This document shows, one piece after another, positions 15,297 through 23,764 of a stretch of 64,000 nucleotides of DNA. Within the stretch, counting starts at the first letter, position 1. The number at the start of each line of letters is the position of its first letter. Source of the stretch: JBBQWZ01 sp043788745 (lineage in GTDB: Bacteria > Acidobacteriota > Terriglobia > Bryobacterales > Bryobacteraceae); the NCBI GenBank assembly GCA_043788745.1, contig JAYVTO010000123.1, positions 1 through 64,000 of the forward strand. Direction: 5' to 3'. Made by a program: the position numbers and the translations under genes. Below the pieces are notes generated by a model that was not told where the DNA came from, made no database searches, and saw only the letters and a program-made list of their open reading frames with translations.

Positions 15297-17711
15297 ATGC
15301 TGAGACGCACTCTGGCTTTCGCGATTCTGACGGCGCGGCTCTTCGCCATCGAACTCCAAGTTCACCCTCCTGCGGTCACCCTCACTGGGCCGGAAGCGCG
15401 TCAGCAGCTAATTGCCGAATCGCTCTTCGGCTCAATCAACGCTGACCTCACGAAGAGCGTTACTTGGTCCTCTTCAAATCCCAACGTCGTCAGGGTGGAG
15501 AACGGCATACTGACGCCCGCCGCCGACGGCGACGCGCAAGTAACGGCTTCGCGCGACGGCCTTCGCGCTTCCGCGCGCGTGACCGTCACGGCAATGCAGA
15601 CGCCGTTTGTTTGGAGCTTCCGCAACCACGTAATTCCCGTCATGACGAAAACGGGCTGCAACCAGGGTGCGTGCCATGGCGCGCTCGCGGGCAAGAATGG
15701 CTTCAAGCTCACCCTGCGTGGGTATGATCCGGAAGTCGATTTCGACACGTTGACGCGGCAAGCTGTTGGCCGCCGAATTTCACCAAGCGATCCAGCCGGT
15801 TCGTTGCTTCTGCAGAAGGCGACCTTCGCGACCCCACACGGAGGCGGGCGGCGCTTCAAGCCGGATTCGCTCGAGTATCGCGTCGTTCGCGAATGGATTG
15901 CAGCGGGCACTCCAAGGCCGAGCGACAAAGACGCGGCCATCACGAACCTCGAAGTCTTTCCACCTGCCGTGACGCTCGCCGCCGGATCCGAGCAGCAGAT
16001 TGTTGTGCGCGCCACCTATTCCGATGGACACGCCGAAGACGTCACTCGCTGGGTGAAGTTCAGTTCAAACAACGAAGGCGTCGCGACGGTCGACGACCTC
16101 GGCCACGTGAAGATGAACGGCCACGGAGAAGCGGCCATCACGTGTTGGTATTCGAGCCGCGTTCTCTATGCGCGACTGACGGTCCCGTATCCGAACGAGG
16201 TTTCGGACGCAACGTACCGCAGCTTTCCGCGCAACAGCTTCATTGACGATCTTGCTGTCGAAAAGTGGAAGACGCTGCACATCGCTCCGTCGAAGCCGGC
16301 CATCGATGCGGCGTTCCTTCGCAGAGCGTATCTCGACGCCGCGGGCGTGCTGCCGTCCGCCGAGGAGGTCGAGAACTTCCTCGCCGACACCGCTCCCGGC
16401 AAGCGTGCGAAACTCGTCGACCAGCTGCTGGCGCGGGATGAGTTTATTGACTACTGGGCCTACAAGTGGTCTGACCTCTTACTTGTCTCAAGCAAGAAAC
16501 TGCGCGCGAACGCGATGTGGTCCTTCTACAACTGGATTCGCGCAAGCGTTGCCGAGAACAAGCCCTGGGATAAGTTCGCGCGCGAGATCTTCACGGGCAC
16601 GGGCAGCAATCGGCAGCATGGCGAACTCAACTATTACGTCCTGCACAAGGATCCAATCGACCTGGTCGAAACGACAACGCAGGCCTTTCTTGGACAAAAG
16701 CTGACGTGCGCCCGCTGCCACAACCATCCGCTCGAGAAGTGGACGCAAACGCAGTATTACCAAATGGCGAACTTATTCGCGCGCGTAGGGTTGAAGAACG
16801 GCAGTGACGGCGACAATATCGTGTTCGCAAAAACTTCCGGTGACATCAATCACCCAAGGCTGCTGAAGCCGTTGGCGCCTGCGCCTCTCGATGGACCCGC
16901 GTTGTCTCTCGATTCGCAAGCAGACCGCCGCGTCGCATTCGCGGCTTGGCTCACCGATCCAGCGAACGCGCTGTTCGCGCGCACAGTCGTGAATCGCGTG
17001 TGGGCGAATTTCATGGGCCGCGGCTTGGTGGATCCCGTCGACGATGTCCGGCTCTCGAATCCGTCGTCGAACGAGGAGCTTTTCCGTGCGCTCACAAAGG
17101 ATTTTGTCGACCACGGATTCGATGTGAAGCGGCTGATCCGGTTGATCCTGACGTCGAGCGTCTATCAGCTATCGAGCGAGGCGAACTCTACCAATGCCAG
17201 CGACAACATGTATTACTCCAAGTACGTCGTGAAGCGGTTGAACGCCGAAGTGATTCTCGACGCGATGTCACAAGTCACCGCTGTCCCGTCTAGCTTCTCC
17301 GGCTATCCCGCCGGCACGCGCGCCCTCCAGCTTCCTGATACGCAGATTCAATCGCAATTCTTGTCCTCCTTCGGACGCCCCGTGCGCGAAATTTGCGATG
17401 CTGGCGAACGGTCCATGGTTCCGACCGTCGCGCAAGCGTTGCATGTGCTGAACGGCGACACGCTGAACAAGAAGCTTTCGAACGACAACGGCAGCATCGC
17501 GCTGCTTCTTAAAGTCGGCCTTTCGGACCGCCGCATCGTCGAGCATCTGTACTTGTCCTCCTACAGCCGATATCCGACACCAGCCGAAAGCAGCGCCGTG
17601 CTGGATGCGTTAGCAACGGCGAAGTCGAAGGGCCCTGATGCCCGCCGTCCCGCTCTTGAAGACGCTGTTTGGGCACTTCTGACGAGCAAAGAATTCCTGT
17701 TCAATTACTAA
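15297..17711 (+). CDS. DUF1549/DUF1553 (PSD1) cytochrome-like protein with Ig-like domain
   Basis: The protein is about 804 aa from the ATG at 15297, which avoids overlap with DUF2283 and begins a signal peptide (LRRTLAFAILTARLFA). Domain order: BIG2-type Ig-like domain (about 20-100), a c-heme/PSCyt1-like segment with GCNQGACHGAL near residue 118, a second Ig-like stretch (about 215-295), DUF1549 (about 310-520), which also carries CARCHNHPLEKW, then DUF1553 (about 545-800) with ALFARTVVNRVWANFMGRG. C-x3-CH and CARCH suggest heme binding. The family is a secreted or membrane-associated protein that pairs with DUF1501; the reaction is unknown. It is followed 3 bases later by the WD40 gene. 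Confidence 0.93.
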   Translation: MLRRTLAFAILTARLFAIELQVHPPAVTLTGPEARQQLIAESLFGSINADLTKSVTWSSSNPNVVRVENGILTPAADGDAQVTASRDGLRASARVTVTAMQTPFVWSFRNHVIPVMTKTGCNQGACHGALAGKNGFKLTLRGYDPEVDFDTLTRQAVGRRISPSDPAGSLLLQKATFATPHGGGRRFKPDSLEYRVVREWIAAGTPRPSDKDAAITNLEVFPPAVTLAAGSEQQIVVRATYSDGHAEDVTRWVKFSSNNEGVATVDDLGHVKMNGHGEAAITCWYSSRVLYARLTVPYPNEVSDATYRSFPRNSFIDDLAVEKWKTLHIAPSKPAIDAAFLRRAYLDAAGVLPSAEEVENFLADTAPGKRAKLVDQLLARDEFIDYWAYKWSDLLLVSSKKLRANAMWSFYNWIRASVAENKPWDKFAREIFTGTGSNRQHGELNYYVLHKDPIDLVETTTQAFLGQKLTCARCHNHPLEKWTQTQYYQMANLFARVGLKNGSDGDNIVFAKTSGDINHPRLLKPLAPAPLDGPALSLDSQADRRVAFAAWLTDPANALFARTVVNRVWANFMGRGLVDPVDDVRLSNPSSNEELFRALTKDFVDHGFDVKRLIRLILTSSVYQLSSEANSTNASDNMYYSKYVVKRLNAEVILDAMSQVTAVPSSFSGYPAGTRALQLPDTQIQSQFLSSFGRPVREICDAGERSMVPTVAQALHVLNGDTLNKKLSNDNGSIALLLKVGLSDRRIVEHLYLSSYSRYPTPAESSAVLDALATAKSKGPDARRPALEDAVWALLTSKEFLFNY

Positions 17712-17714
17712 ACC

Positions 17715-18665
17715 ATGCGCATCGCTTTCCTGCTTTTGGTTTCGCTTGTCACGGTTGCCGCCGCTCCTCCTGCATCGCAGAAACCCATCTACAGCCTCGC
17801 TTGGTCGCCGGATGGACAATCAATCGCCGTCGGCGGATTCGGCGAAGTCAGCGTCTTCGATGCGGCAGGCAAGCAGTTGAAGTCCAAGCTGGCTGGCCCC
17901 ACAGAAGCGGTTCGCGCTCTCGCCTATTCTTTCGATGGATCGCTGCTAGCCGCCGGTGCCGGACTCCCCGGGCGCAAAGGCGAAGTCACGGTGTGGAAGA
18001 ACGGCGAAAAGGTGCTGCGCATCGAGGGCCATGCCGACTGCGCCTACGCCATTGCCTTCTCGCCCAACGCGAAGCTGCTGGCAACCGCGAGCTACGACAA
18101 GCTCATCAAGCTTTGGGACGTCGCCACGGGCAAAGAAGTTCGCACGCTCAAAGATCATATCGACGCCGTCTATGCACTCGCCTTCACCCCCGATGGCAAG
18201 CGCCTGATATCGGGATCCGCGGATCGCAGTGTCAAAGTCTGGGACGTCGCTTCCGGCGAAAAACTCTACACGCTCTCTGAATCCACCGACGCAATCAACG
18301 CGATCGCGCTCGATCCCGCGGGCCGCTTCGCCGCTGCGGCGGGTCTCGATAAATCAATTCGCGTCTGGGCCCTTGGTGAGAAAGTCGGCACGCTCGTGCA
18401 GACGCAGATTGCACATGAAGATCAGATTCTGCGCCTCGCCTGGACCGGCAATGTCCTGGTGTCCGCCGCGGCGGATCGCGTGTTGAAATTCTTCCGCTTG
18501 CCCGAGCTCGAAGAGATCGGCGTAATCGGCAACCAATCCGATTGGGTCAACGGACTCGCTTTCTCGCCCAACGGAAAGTCGCTCGCAGTTGGCCGCCACG
18601 ACGGATCGCTGATGGTCTACGACGTTACAAAATGGGCGGACAAGAAAACAGAGGTAGCGCCATGA
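17715..18665 (+). CDS. secreted WD40 repeat protein
   Basis: The 316-aa protein has a signal peptide (RIAFLLLVSLVTVAAA) and about seven WD40 units, such as IYSLAWSPDGQSIAVGGFGEVSVFD-type repeats and LIKLWDVATGKEVRTL. They would close a single beta-propeller in the cell envelope. It starts 3 bases after the PSD1 gene and shares ATGA (18662-18665) with the next gene, so the three are one translational unit. In this operon type the propeller probably scaffolds the DUF1501/PSD1 proteins, which is inference from repeated co-occurrence. No catalytic residues are visible. Confidence 0.93.
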   Translation: MRIAFLLLVSLVTVAAAPPASQKPIYSLAWSPDGQSIAVGGFGEVSVFDAAGKQLKSKLAGPTEAVRALAYSFDGSLLAAGAGLPGRKGEVTVWKNGEKVLRIEGHADCAYAIAFSPNAKLLATASYDKLIKLWDVATGKEVRTLKDHIDAVYALAFTPDGKRLISGSADRSVKVWDVASGEKLYTLSESTDAINAIALDPAGRFAAAAGLDKSIRVWALGEKVGTLVQTQIAHEDQILRLAWTGNVLVSAAADRVLKFFRLPELEEIGVIGNQSDWVNGLAFSPNGKSLAVGRHDGSLMVYDVTKWADKKTEVAP

Positions 18666-21004
18666 GAGCATATTTCCTTCTCGCTGCGGTCGTTGCGTTC
18701 ACGCTCGCTGCTTCTGCCGCGGACAAAGCATCCACCGGAAATCGCACCACGCCGCCGACGCTGAACTCCGCGTTTCCCGTCGGCATCGCGCGCGGGACCA
18801 CCACCGAGGTTTCAGTAGATGGCTTGAATCTCGCGAAGTCGACCGCGATCTATTTCTCTGAGCCCGGTGTGCGCGGCCGCATTGTGCGTATTAAAGAACT
18901 GCCCGATCTGTCCGACATCCGGCTTGGCTCCAACGGAACGCCGTCGACCATTGACGTGGGCCCCCTGCCGCCGCGCAACCAAGTGACGATCGAAATCGAT
19001 GTGGACCTGGATGCCGCCATCGGGCCAGTCAGCTTTCGGCTCTTGACGCCGCTCGGTACTTCGCCCGAAGGCAAGGTGCTTGTCGAACCCTACTTCGGCG
19101 AGAGCCAGGACAAGGAACCCAACGATACGCCGGAAGGCGCGTTCGAATGCTATCTTCCGACGATTCTGGCCGGAACCATCCAGCGGCCAGGTGATGTCGA
19201 CTACTACAAGATCAACGTGCGGGACGGCGAGACGCTTTCGTTCTTGAACGGTGCCGCGCAGATTGGATCTTCCCTACAAGCCGTCGTCGGGATCTACGAC
19301 GCGAACAATCGCCTCATCCACGAGTACGGCATCAAGGGCGGCGCGGAGCAGGTGATGTTTGCCCATACGTTCAAAACCGGCGGTGCCTATTATGTGCGCG
19401 TCTCCGACTACCAGAACTCCGGACGAGGCGGGCATTATTACCGCATTCTTGTCGGCGAGTTTCCCCTCGCCCTTGGCGCCTATCCGCTCGGAGTGCGCCG
19501 CGGCACAGAAGGCAAGATCGCGATCAGCGGAGCGAACCTGAAGCCGGAGCCCGTGTTGGCGAAAGCGCCGATCGAGCAGGATACCTTCTCGCTGCGTCCG
19601 CGCTCCGGCACTAGCACCAGCTTCACGCGCGTGCGCTTGGCGGCCGGCGCGGATGACGCAGAGATTGAATCCGCGGCTGCTTCGCGGGCGCAACCCCAGC
19701 GCGTTACCCTGCCGGTGACGATCAACGGGCAGATGGCGGGAGCCGAGCACCATTTTCGTTTCTCCGCGAAGAAGGGCGAACGCGTGTATCTCGAAACCAA
19801 CGCGCGCCGCCTTGGGTCCGATCTCGATTCATTCATCGAAGTTCTCGATAGCCAAGGTAAGGCGATCGAGCGCGCCGTCGTGCGTTCGGTTGCCGAGACC
19901 GCGGTCGCGCTGCGCGATCACGATTCGAGTTCCAGCGGAATTCGCATTGTTTCGACCACAGGGCTGGCAGTCGGCGATTACCTGATGGCGGGCAACGAAA
20001 TTTTCCGCATCGGAGCAATGCCCAAGGGGCCGGATGATGATATGGCGTGCGAGAGCTTTGGCGGCCAACGCTATTCCTATTTCGGAACAAGCGGGGAAGC
20101 CCATGCCAACGACCAGACGATCTACAAGATCCAGATCTACCCGCCGGGAACAAAGCTAAGCCCCAACGGCCTGCCTCTGGTTCATTTGACCTATCGCAAC
20201 GACGACGGCGGACCCGGCTTCGGCCGCGATTCGTATCTCGAATTCGTCGCACCCGCCGATGGAGACTACATCGCGCGCATCGGCGATACGCGTGGGAAAC
20301 AGACCGAAACGCTGCCGTATCGGCTTTCCATCCGCCAACCACGCACCGATTTCCGCGTCAGCGTTTCGCCCCGTAATCCGGCGGTGCCCTCGGGTGGTTC
20401 GATACCCGTCACAGTAACCGCATTCCGTATGGACGGCTTTGATGGGCCGATCGAAGTTTCGGTCGGCGATTTGCCTGCCGGCGTGCACGCCGCAAAAGCA
20501 GTGATCTCGCCGGGCCAATCGGCGACTACGCTCCTGCTCTCGGCGGACGCCGGCACGAAGCTCACGGAGGCTGTCCGTTTCCGTGTTCGTGCGCAGGCTG
20601 CAGGTATCGCGCGCGACGCGAATCCGGATGACGCCATGCCATTGCTGGCGCTGATGCCGCAAGCCGACATCACGATGCAAACGATCACCCGCGAACTGAC
20701 GCTCGAACCCGGTAGTACGGGAGAAATCAAGGTAAAGATCAGCCGCCAAAACGGATTCGGCGGCCGCGTGCCGGTCGAGGTTCGCAATCTACCGCTGCGC
20801 GTTCGAGTGCTCGACATTGGACTCAACGGTGTGTTGATCAACGAAGACGAGTCCGAGCGCACTTTCACGATTGAGGCGCTGCCAAACGCACCACCCTCGG
20901 AAGCGCTGGTCTGGATTTCAGGCGCCGTGGAAACGCGGTCCGGATTGCCGACATCCTACGCCGCCGCTGAGCCCGTGCTGGTGAAAGTGCGTCCGCGAAA
21001 GTAG
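18662..21004 (+). CDS. secreted pre-peptidase C-terminal (PPC) domain protein
   Basis: The protein is about 780 aa from the ATG at 18662, which overlaps the WD40 stop (ATGA) and opens a signal peptide (LLAAVVAFTLAASAA). A TIG/Ig-like segment (about 30-130) is followed by a PPC domain (about 150-260) with DKEPNDTPEGA, GDVDYYKINVRDGETL and GAYYVRVSDY. A second PPC-like region (about 355-560) and C-terminal Ig-like beta domains follow. PPC modules are non-catalytic beta-sandwich domains of secreted enzymes. It is the last gene of the DUF1501 cluster and is followed by a hairpin at 21100. Its partner or ligand is unknown. Confidence 0.9.
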   Translation: MRAYFLLAAVVAFTLAASAADKASTGNRTTPPTLNSAFPVGIARGTTTEVSVDGLNLAKSTAIYFSEPGVRGRIVRIKELPDLSDIRLGSNGTPSTIDVGPLPPRNQVTIEIDVDLDAAIGPVSFRLLTPLGTSPEGKVLVEPYFGESQDKEPNDTPEGAFECYLPTILAGTIQRPGDVDYYKINVRDGETLSFLNGAAQIGSSLQAVVGIYDANNRLIHEYGIKGGAEQVMFAHTFKTGGAYYVRVSDYQNSGRGGHYYRILVGEFPLALGAYPLGVRRGTEGKIAISGANLKPEPVLAKAPIEQDTFSLRPRSGTSTSFTRVRLAAGADDAEIESAAASRAQPQRVTLPVTINGQMAGAEHHFRFSAKKGERVYLETNARRLGSDLDSFIEVLDSQGKAIERAVVRSVAETAVALRDHDSSSSGIRIVSTTGLAVGDYLMAGNEIFRIGAMPKGPDDDMACESFGGQRYSYFGTSGEAHANDQTIYKIQIYPPGTKLSPNGLPLVHLTYRNDDGGPGFGRDSYLEFVAPADGDYIARIGDTRGKQTETLPYRLSIRQPRTDFRVSVSPRNPAVPSGGSIPVTVTAFRMDGFDGPIEVSVGDLPAGVHAAKAVISPGQSATTLLLSADAGTKLTEAVRFRVRAQAAGIARDANPDDAMPLLALMPQADITMQTITRELTLEPGSTGEIKVKISRQNGFGGRVPVEVRNLPLRVRVLDIGLNGVLINEDESERTFTIEALPNAPPSEALVWISGAVETRSGLPTSYAAAEPVLVKVRPRK

Positions 21005-21099
21005 CGTCGGCCTCCCGTGCCTGGGGTGGCCTCACGAAGAGGTCGGGAAGCAAGCGCCCGTGCCGCCACTCATCAAACAGAGCGCGACCCAAATACGAA

Positions 21100-21121
21100 A
21101 GGGGAGGCTTTCGCCTCCCCT
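21100..21121 (+). terminator. hairpin terminator after the PPC gene
   Basis: AGGGGAGGC pairs with GCCTCCCCT around a TTTC loop, a 9-bp GC-rich stem about 95 bases after the PPC stop. It has no T-run on the plus strand; on the minus strand the stem is followed by TTTCG, so it may serve both directions. Confidence 0.6.
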
Positions 21122-21132
21122 CGTCGCGTCGA

Positions 21133-21345
21133 TCAGATTCGATCCTGAGATTTTGACTTCTTGGTCCCCTTCGCGTCGGGGTAACGAAACCATCCGCTCG
21201 ACCTTTTCAGGTTAGCATGACCATCAACTTCCGGACTCGAGGTTTTCAGACACGATCGGCCGCGCGCGTCCTTTAAAGCCAGTTTCAGCACGAGGCGAAG
21301 GTCACAAGAAACAGAGGCGTTACGGTGCGGACCCTCGTCCCTCAT
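21133..21345 (-). CDS. doubtful 70-aa small protein
   Basis: A minus-strand ATG at 21345 lies 8 bases after the stop of the spermidine-synthase-like gene and has AGAGG about 5 bases upstream. The frame runs 70 codons and ends in a basic tail (KGTKKSKSQ). No similarity is recognised and codon use is not strongly biased. It could be a chance frame. Confidence 0.25.
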   Translation of the reverse strand: MRDEGPHRNASVSCDLRLVLKLALKDARGRSCLKTSSPEVDGHANLKRSSGWFRYPDAKGTKKSKSQDRI

Positions 21346-21353
21346 TCCAACCT

Positions 21354-23717
21354 CTAAGGCGTGGCGAGGCGCCTCCGGCTTGTTGTCAATGCCAGCAGTG
21401 CGAATAGATAGCAAACGCCGCCCAGCAGCAGCGTCATGCGCAAGCCCAAGTAGATCGCCAGGAAAATCGCGCTTGCCGAGCCGAGCACGCTCGCGGCCGC
21501 GTTCAACGACCACGCCCAGCGCACGGATTCGCTGTGCAGTTCTTCGAGGCGCGCAAGGCCCCGTGGAAACGGCATACCCATCAGGAACGCGGCTGGCGCG
21601 ATCATCACTGCGGTGATCAGCATCTTCACGAATAGCGGCAGCCCGACCAGCGCGCCCGTCAGGGGAGCTGCGACAAAAGCGAGCACGAAGACAACCGCCG
21701 TGATCGCAGCCAACGTCATGTTCCATCGCCGATCGTTCTGGAGGATTCGCTTGCTGAAATAGCTGCCCAACCCGCTTGCCACCAGCATCGAGAAAATGAT
21801 CACCGTGAGCGCATACGTCGGATGACCGAGGAACAAAACGAACTTCTGGATCAGTGCCACCTGAATGAGAATGTAGCCGACGCCGATGGCGAGAAAATAC
21901 CACAAGAACGAAACGATGCCCTTCTGCTTCGGCACCCGCGTGCCCAGCAACAGCCTCGGCAACAGCAGCACCAGCAGCGTCGCGACGATACTGATGCCCA
22001 TCGAGCCGAACAGCATCGGCAGCGCGCGATTGATCTTGTAGTCCGCGGCGTCCTGCTTGGTTTGGACGAAGAAAGCCCAGATGTCCTTCGGTTGCACCGT
22101 GTAGAAGAAGAACGGCCGATCGTCGTCGACAGCTGATACGTCGTAAGAGTACGTCCGAAGGAACTCGGCGGGATCCTTCGCCAGCAGATACTTGCCAAAC
22201 GCGTTCTGGGTGCCGTCGCCGGGCATGTACACCGCCTGCATGCTCGACCCATAGGCAATCAGGCGCATCTTCTCGACATCGGCGCGCGAGAAGGGCTTGC
22301 GCGAGATCAGCACGTTATCCTGCGCGCCCCACCCTTCGAGTTTCTGCTGATCGCCGCGTAGCACCATCACGTGCAGCCACGGCTTGTCCTCGCCCAATTG
22401 CGCCAGCGCGTCGGAGGCGAGCGTCAACAACCGCAGGGATTCGCGTGGCGGCTCAAAGCCCCACCGCGTAAACGCAAGAATGCCATCGTCGGTGAGATGC
22501 GACAGATAGTCGTAGAACGCGTCCGTTGTGTAGAGATTGTTCTCGGAAAGCGCGAACGCGCCCGCCGCCGTCGACGCCCATGTATCGACGAGCGTAGCTT
22601 GCAGAACCTGATACTTTTCCGTGCTGCGCCGGATAAAGCTCCGGCCGTCTTCGATGTGGATTTTCACTTCCGGACGGAAGTACAAGTTGTGGCCCGCGCC
22701 CTTGAATCGATCTCGCATCACGGTCGTTGCAATGATCGGATTGATTTCGACGCCGGTAATGTCCTTCGAGCCCGATGCCAGCGCGCGCGCCACGTCATAA
22801 CCGCCGCCGGGGCCAATGATCAGCGTCTTCGCCCCAGGGCGGATCGCATACGGCAGCCCCGGGCCTTGCGAGACGAGCATCTTCCGATCGGTATCCGAGA
22901 GATGATCGAAGTCAAAAGGCGCGATCCCCGTCGACGCGTCGGCATCAATCACAATCAACTGATTTCCCGGTTGGCCCGTGACGGCGATCCGCGAAAAGCT
23001 GTTCCACTTGACGAACAACTCGTCGCCGATCTTGCTTCCTTTGGCGTAAACGACATCAATGATCGGCTGTTTTGCGTTATAGACAACCAAGCCCACCAGG
23101 GCGAGCGAAACCAATGCAGACGCAGCGCGCAAGCCAGCAGAGCCCGATACATTGAACCAGATTCCGGAAGCGACGGCGAACAGGATCGCCGCGGCGATCA
23201 CTGTATTCGGCCCGCCAACCAGATTCAGCAAAGGAATCAGCAGCAGGCATCCGCCGGCTGCTCCAAGCAGGTCGAAAAAGTACACGCGGTCGATGCGCTC
23301 AATCGACTCGCTGATCGCCAGCGACACGATCGCTCCGGCGAACAAGAAAGGCAGCGCGCTCGCGAAATAGATTGCCGCGAGGATGTACACGCTCGACAGG
23401 CCGTCCTGGCGCAGCGTGAAGGTGAGCGACGCGACGACGATCAGACTGTTCGCCAGCGACAGCGTACCGAGCTTGGTGAACAGCGTTCCCCGCCACCCCG
23501 CCACCACATACGAAAACACACCGCCGACGCCCAATCCAAAGAGCGCGATCGAAATCGACAGGAACGCGAAGTGGTAGTAGAACACCACCGAGAAGACGCG
23601 CGTCATCGATAGCTCCATCAATAACGTCGCGAGCGTGGTAAGACCAACTCCCAGGTAGAGCTGCGGCCAACTGATGGGAGCGCGCTCTCTGGCCGGTGAA
23701 GAAGAAATCTGCGGCAA
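21354..23717 (-). CDS. membrane-embedded spermidine synthase-like protein
   Basis: The 787-aa protein has three parts: about six to eight N-terminal membrane helices (LYLGVGLTTLATLLMELSMTRVF at the start), a central soluble Rossmann methyltransferase-like domain (about 270-520) and a C-terminal set of helices. The central domain carries LIIGPGGGYDVARALASG and ITGVEINPII, the dcAdoMet/SAM-binding signature of spermidine synthases. EDGRSFIRRS follows, in place of the usual catalytic-loop region, then DTWASTAAGAFALSENNLYT. Such fused transporter/synthase proteins are common in Acidobacteriota and Deltaproteobacteria; the substrate is unproven and polyamine production is only inferred. Same strand as recN. 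Confidence 0.88.
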   Translation of the reverse strand: MPQISSSPARERAPISWPQLYLGVGLTTLATLLMELSMTRVFSVVFYYHFAFLSISIALFGLGVGGVFSYVVAGWRGTLFTKLGTLSLANSLIVVASLTFTLRQDGLSSVYILAAIYFASALPFLFAGAIVSLAISESIERIDRVYFFDLLGAAGGCLLLIPLLNLVGGPNTVIAAAILFAVASGIWFNVSGSAGLRAASALVSLALVGLVVYNAKQPIIDVVYAKGSKIGDELFVKWNSFSRIAVTGQPGNQLIVIDADASTGIAPFDFDHLSDTDRKMLVSQGPGLPYAIRPGAKTLIIGPGGGYDVARALASGSKDITGVEINPIIATTVMRDRFKGAGHNLYFRPEVKIHIEDGRSFIRRSTEKYQVLQATLVDTWASTAAGAFALSENNLYTTDAFYDYLSHLTDDGILAFTRWGFEPPRESLRLLTLASDALAQLGEDKPWLHVMVLRGDQQKLEGWGAQDNVLISRKPFSRADVEKMRLIAYGSSMQAVYMPGDGTQNAFGKYLLAKDPAEFLRTYSYDVSAVDDDRPFFFYTVQPKDIWAFFVQTKQDAADYKINRALPMLFGSMGISIVATLLVLLLPRLLLGTRVPKQKGIVSFLWYFLAIGVGYILIQVALIQKFVLFLGHPTYALTVIIFSMLVASGLGSYFSKRILQNDRRWNMTLAAITAVVFVLAFVAAPLTGALVGLPLFVKMLITAVMIAPAAFLMGMPFPRGLARLEELHSESVRWAWSLNAAASVLGSASAIFLAIYLGLRMTLLLGGVCYLFALLALTTSRRRLATP

Positions 23718-23764
23718 TCTTCTACTTTAGCCTTAGCGGGTGGGGACTCGCGCGGAACTGGTAA

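Larger units (their letters stand above)
21005..21353. other. 349-bp intergenic region, mostly non-coding
   Basis: It holds a hairpin terminator (21100-21121) and a doubtful 70-codon minus-strand frame (21133-21345). No tRNA or known RNA fold was recognised. Confidence 0.5.
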
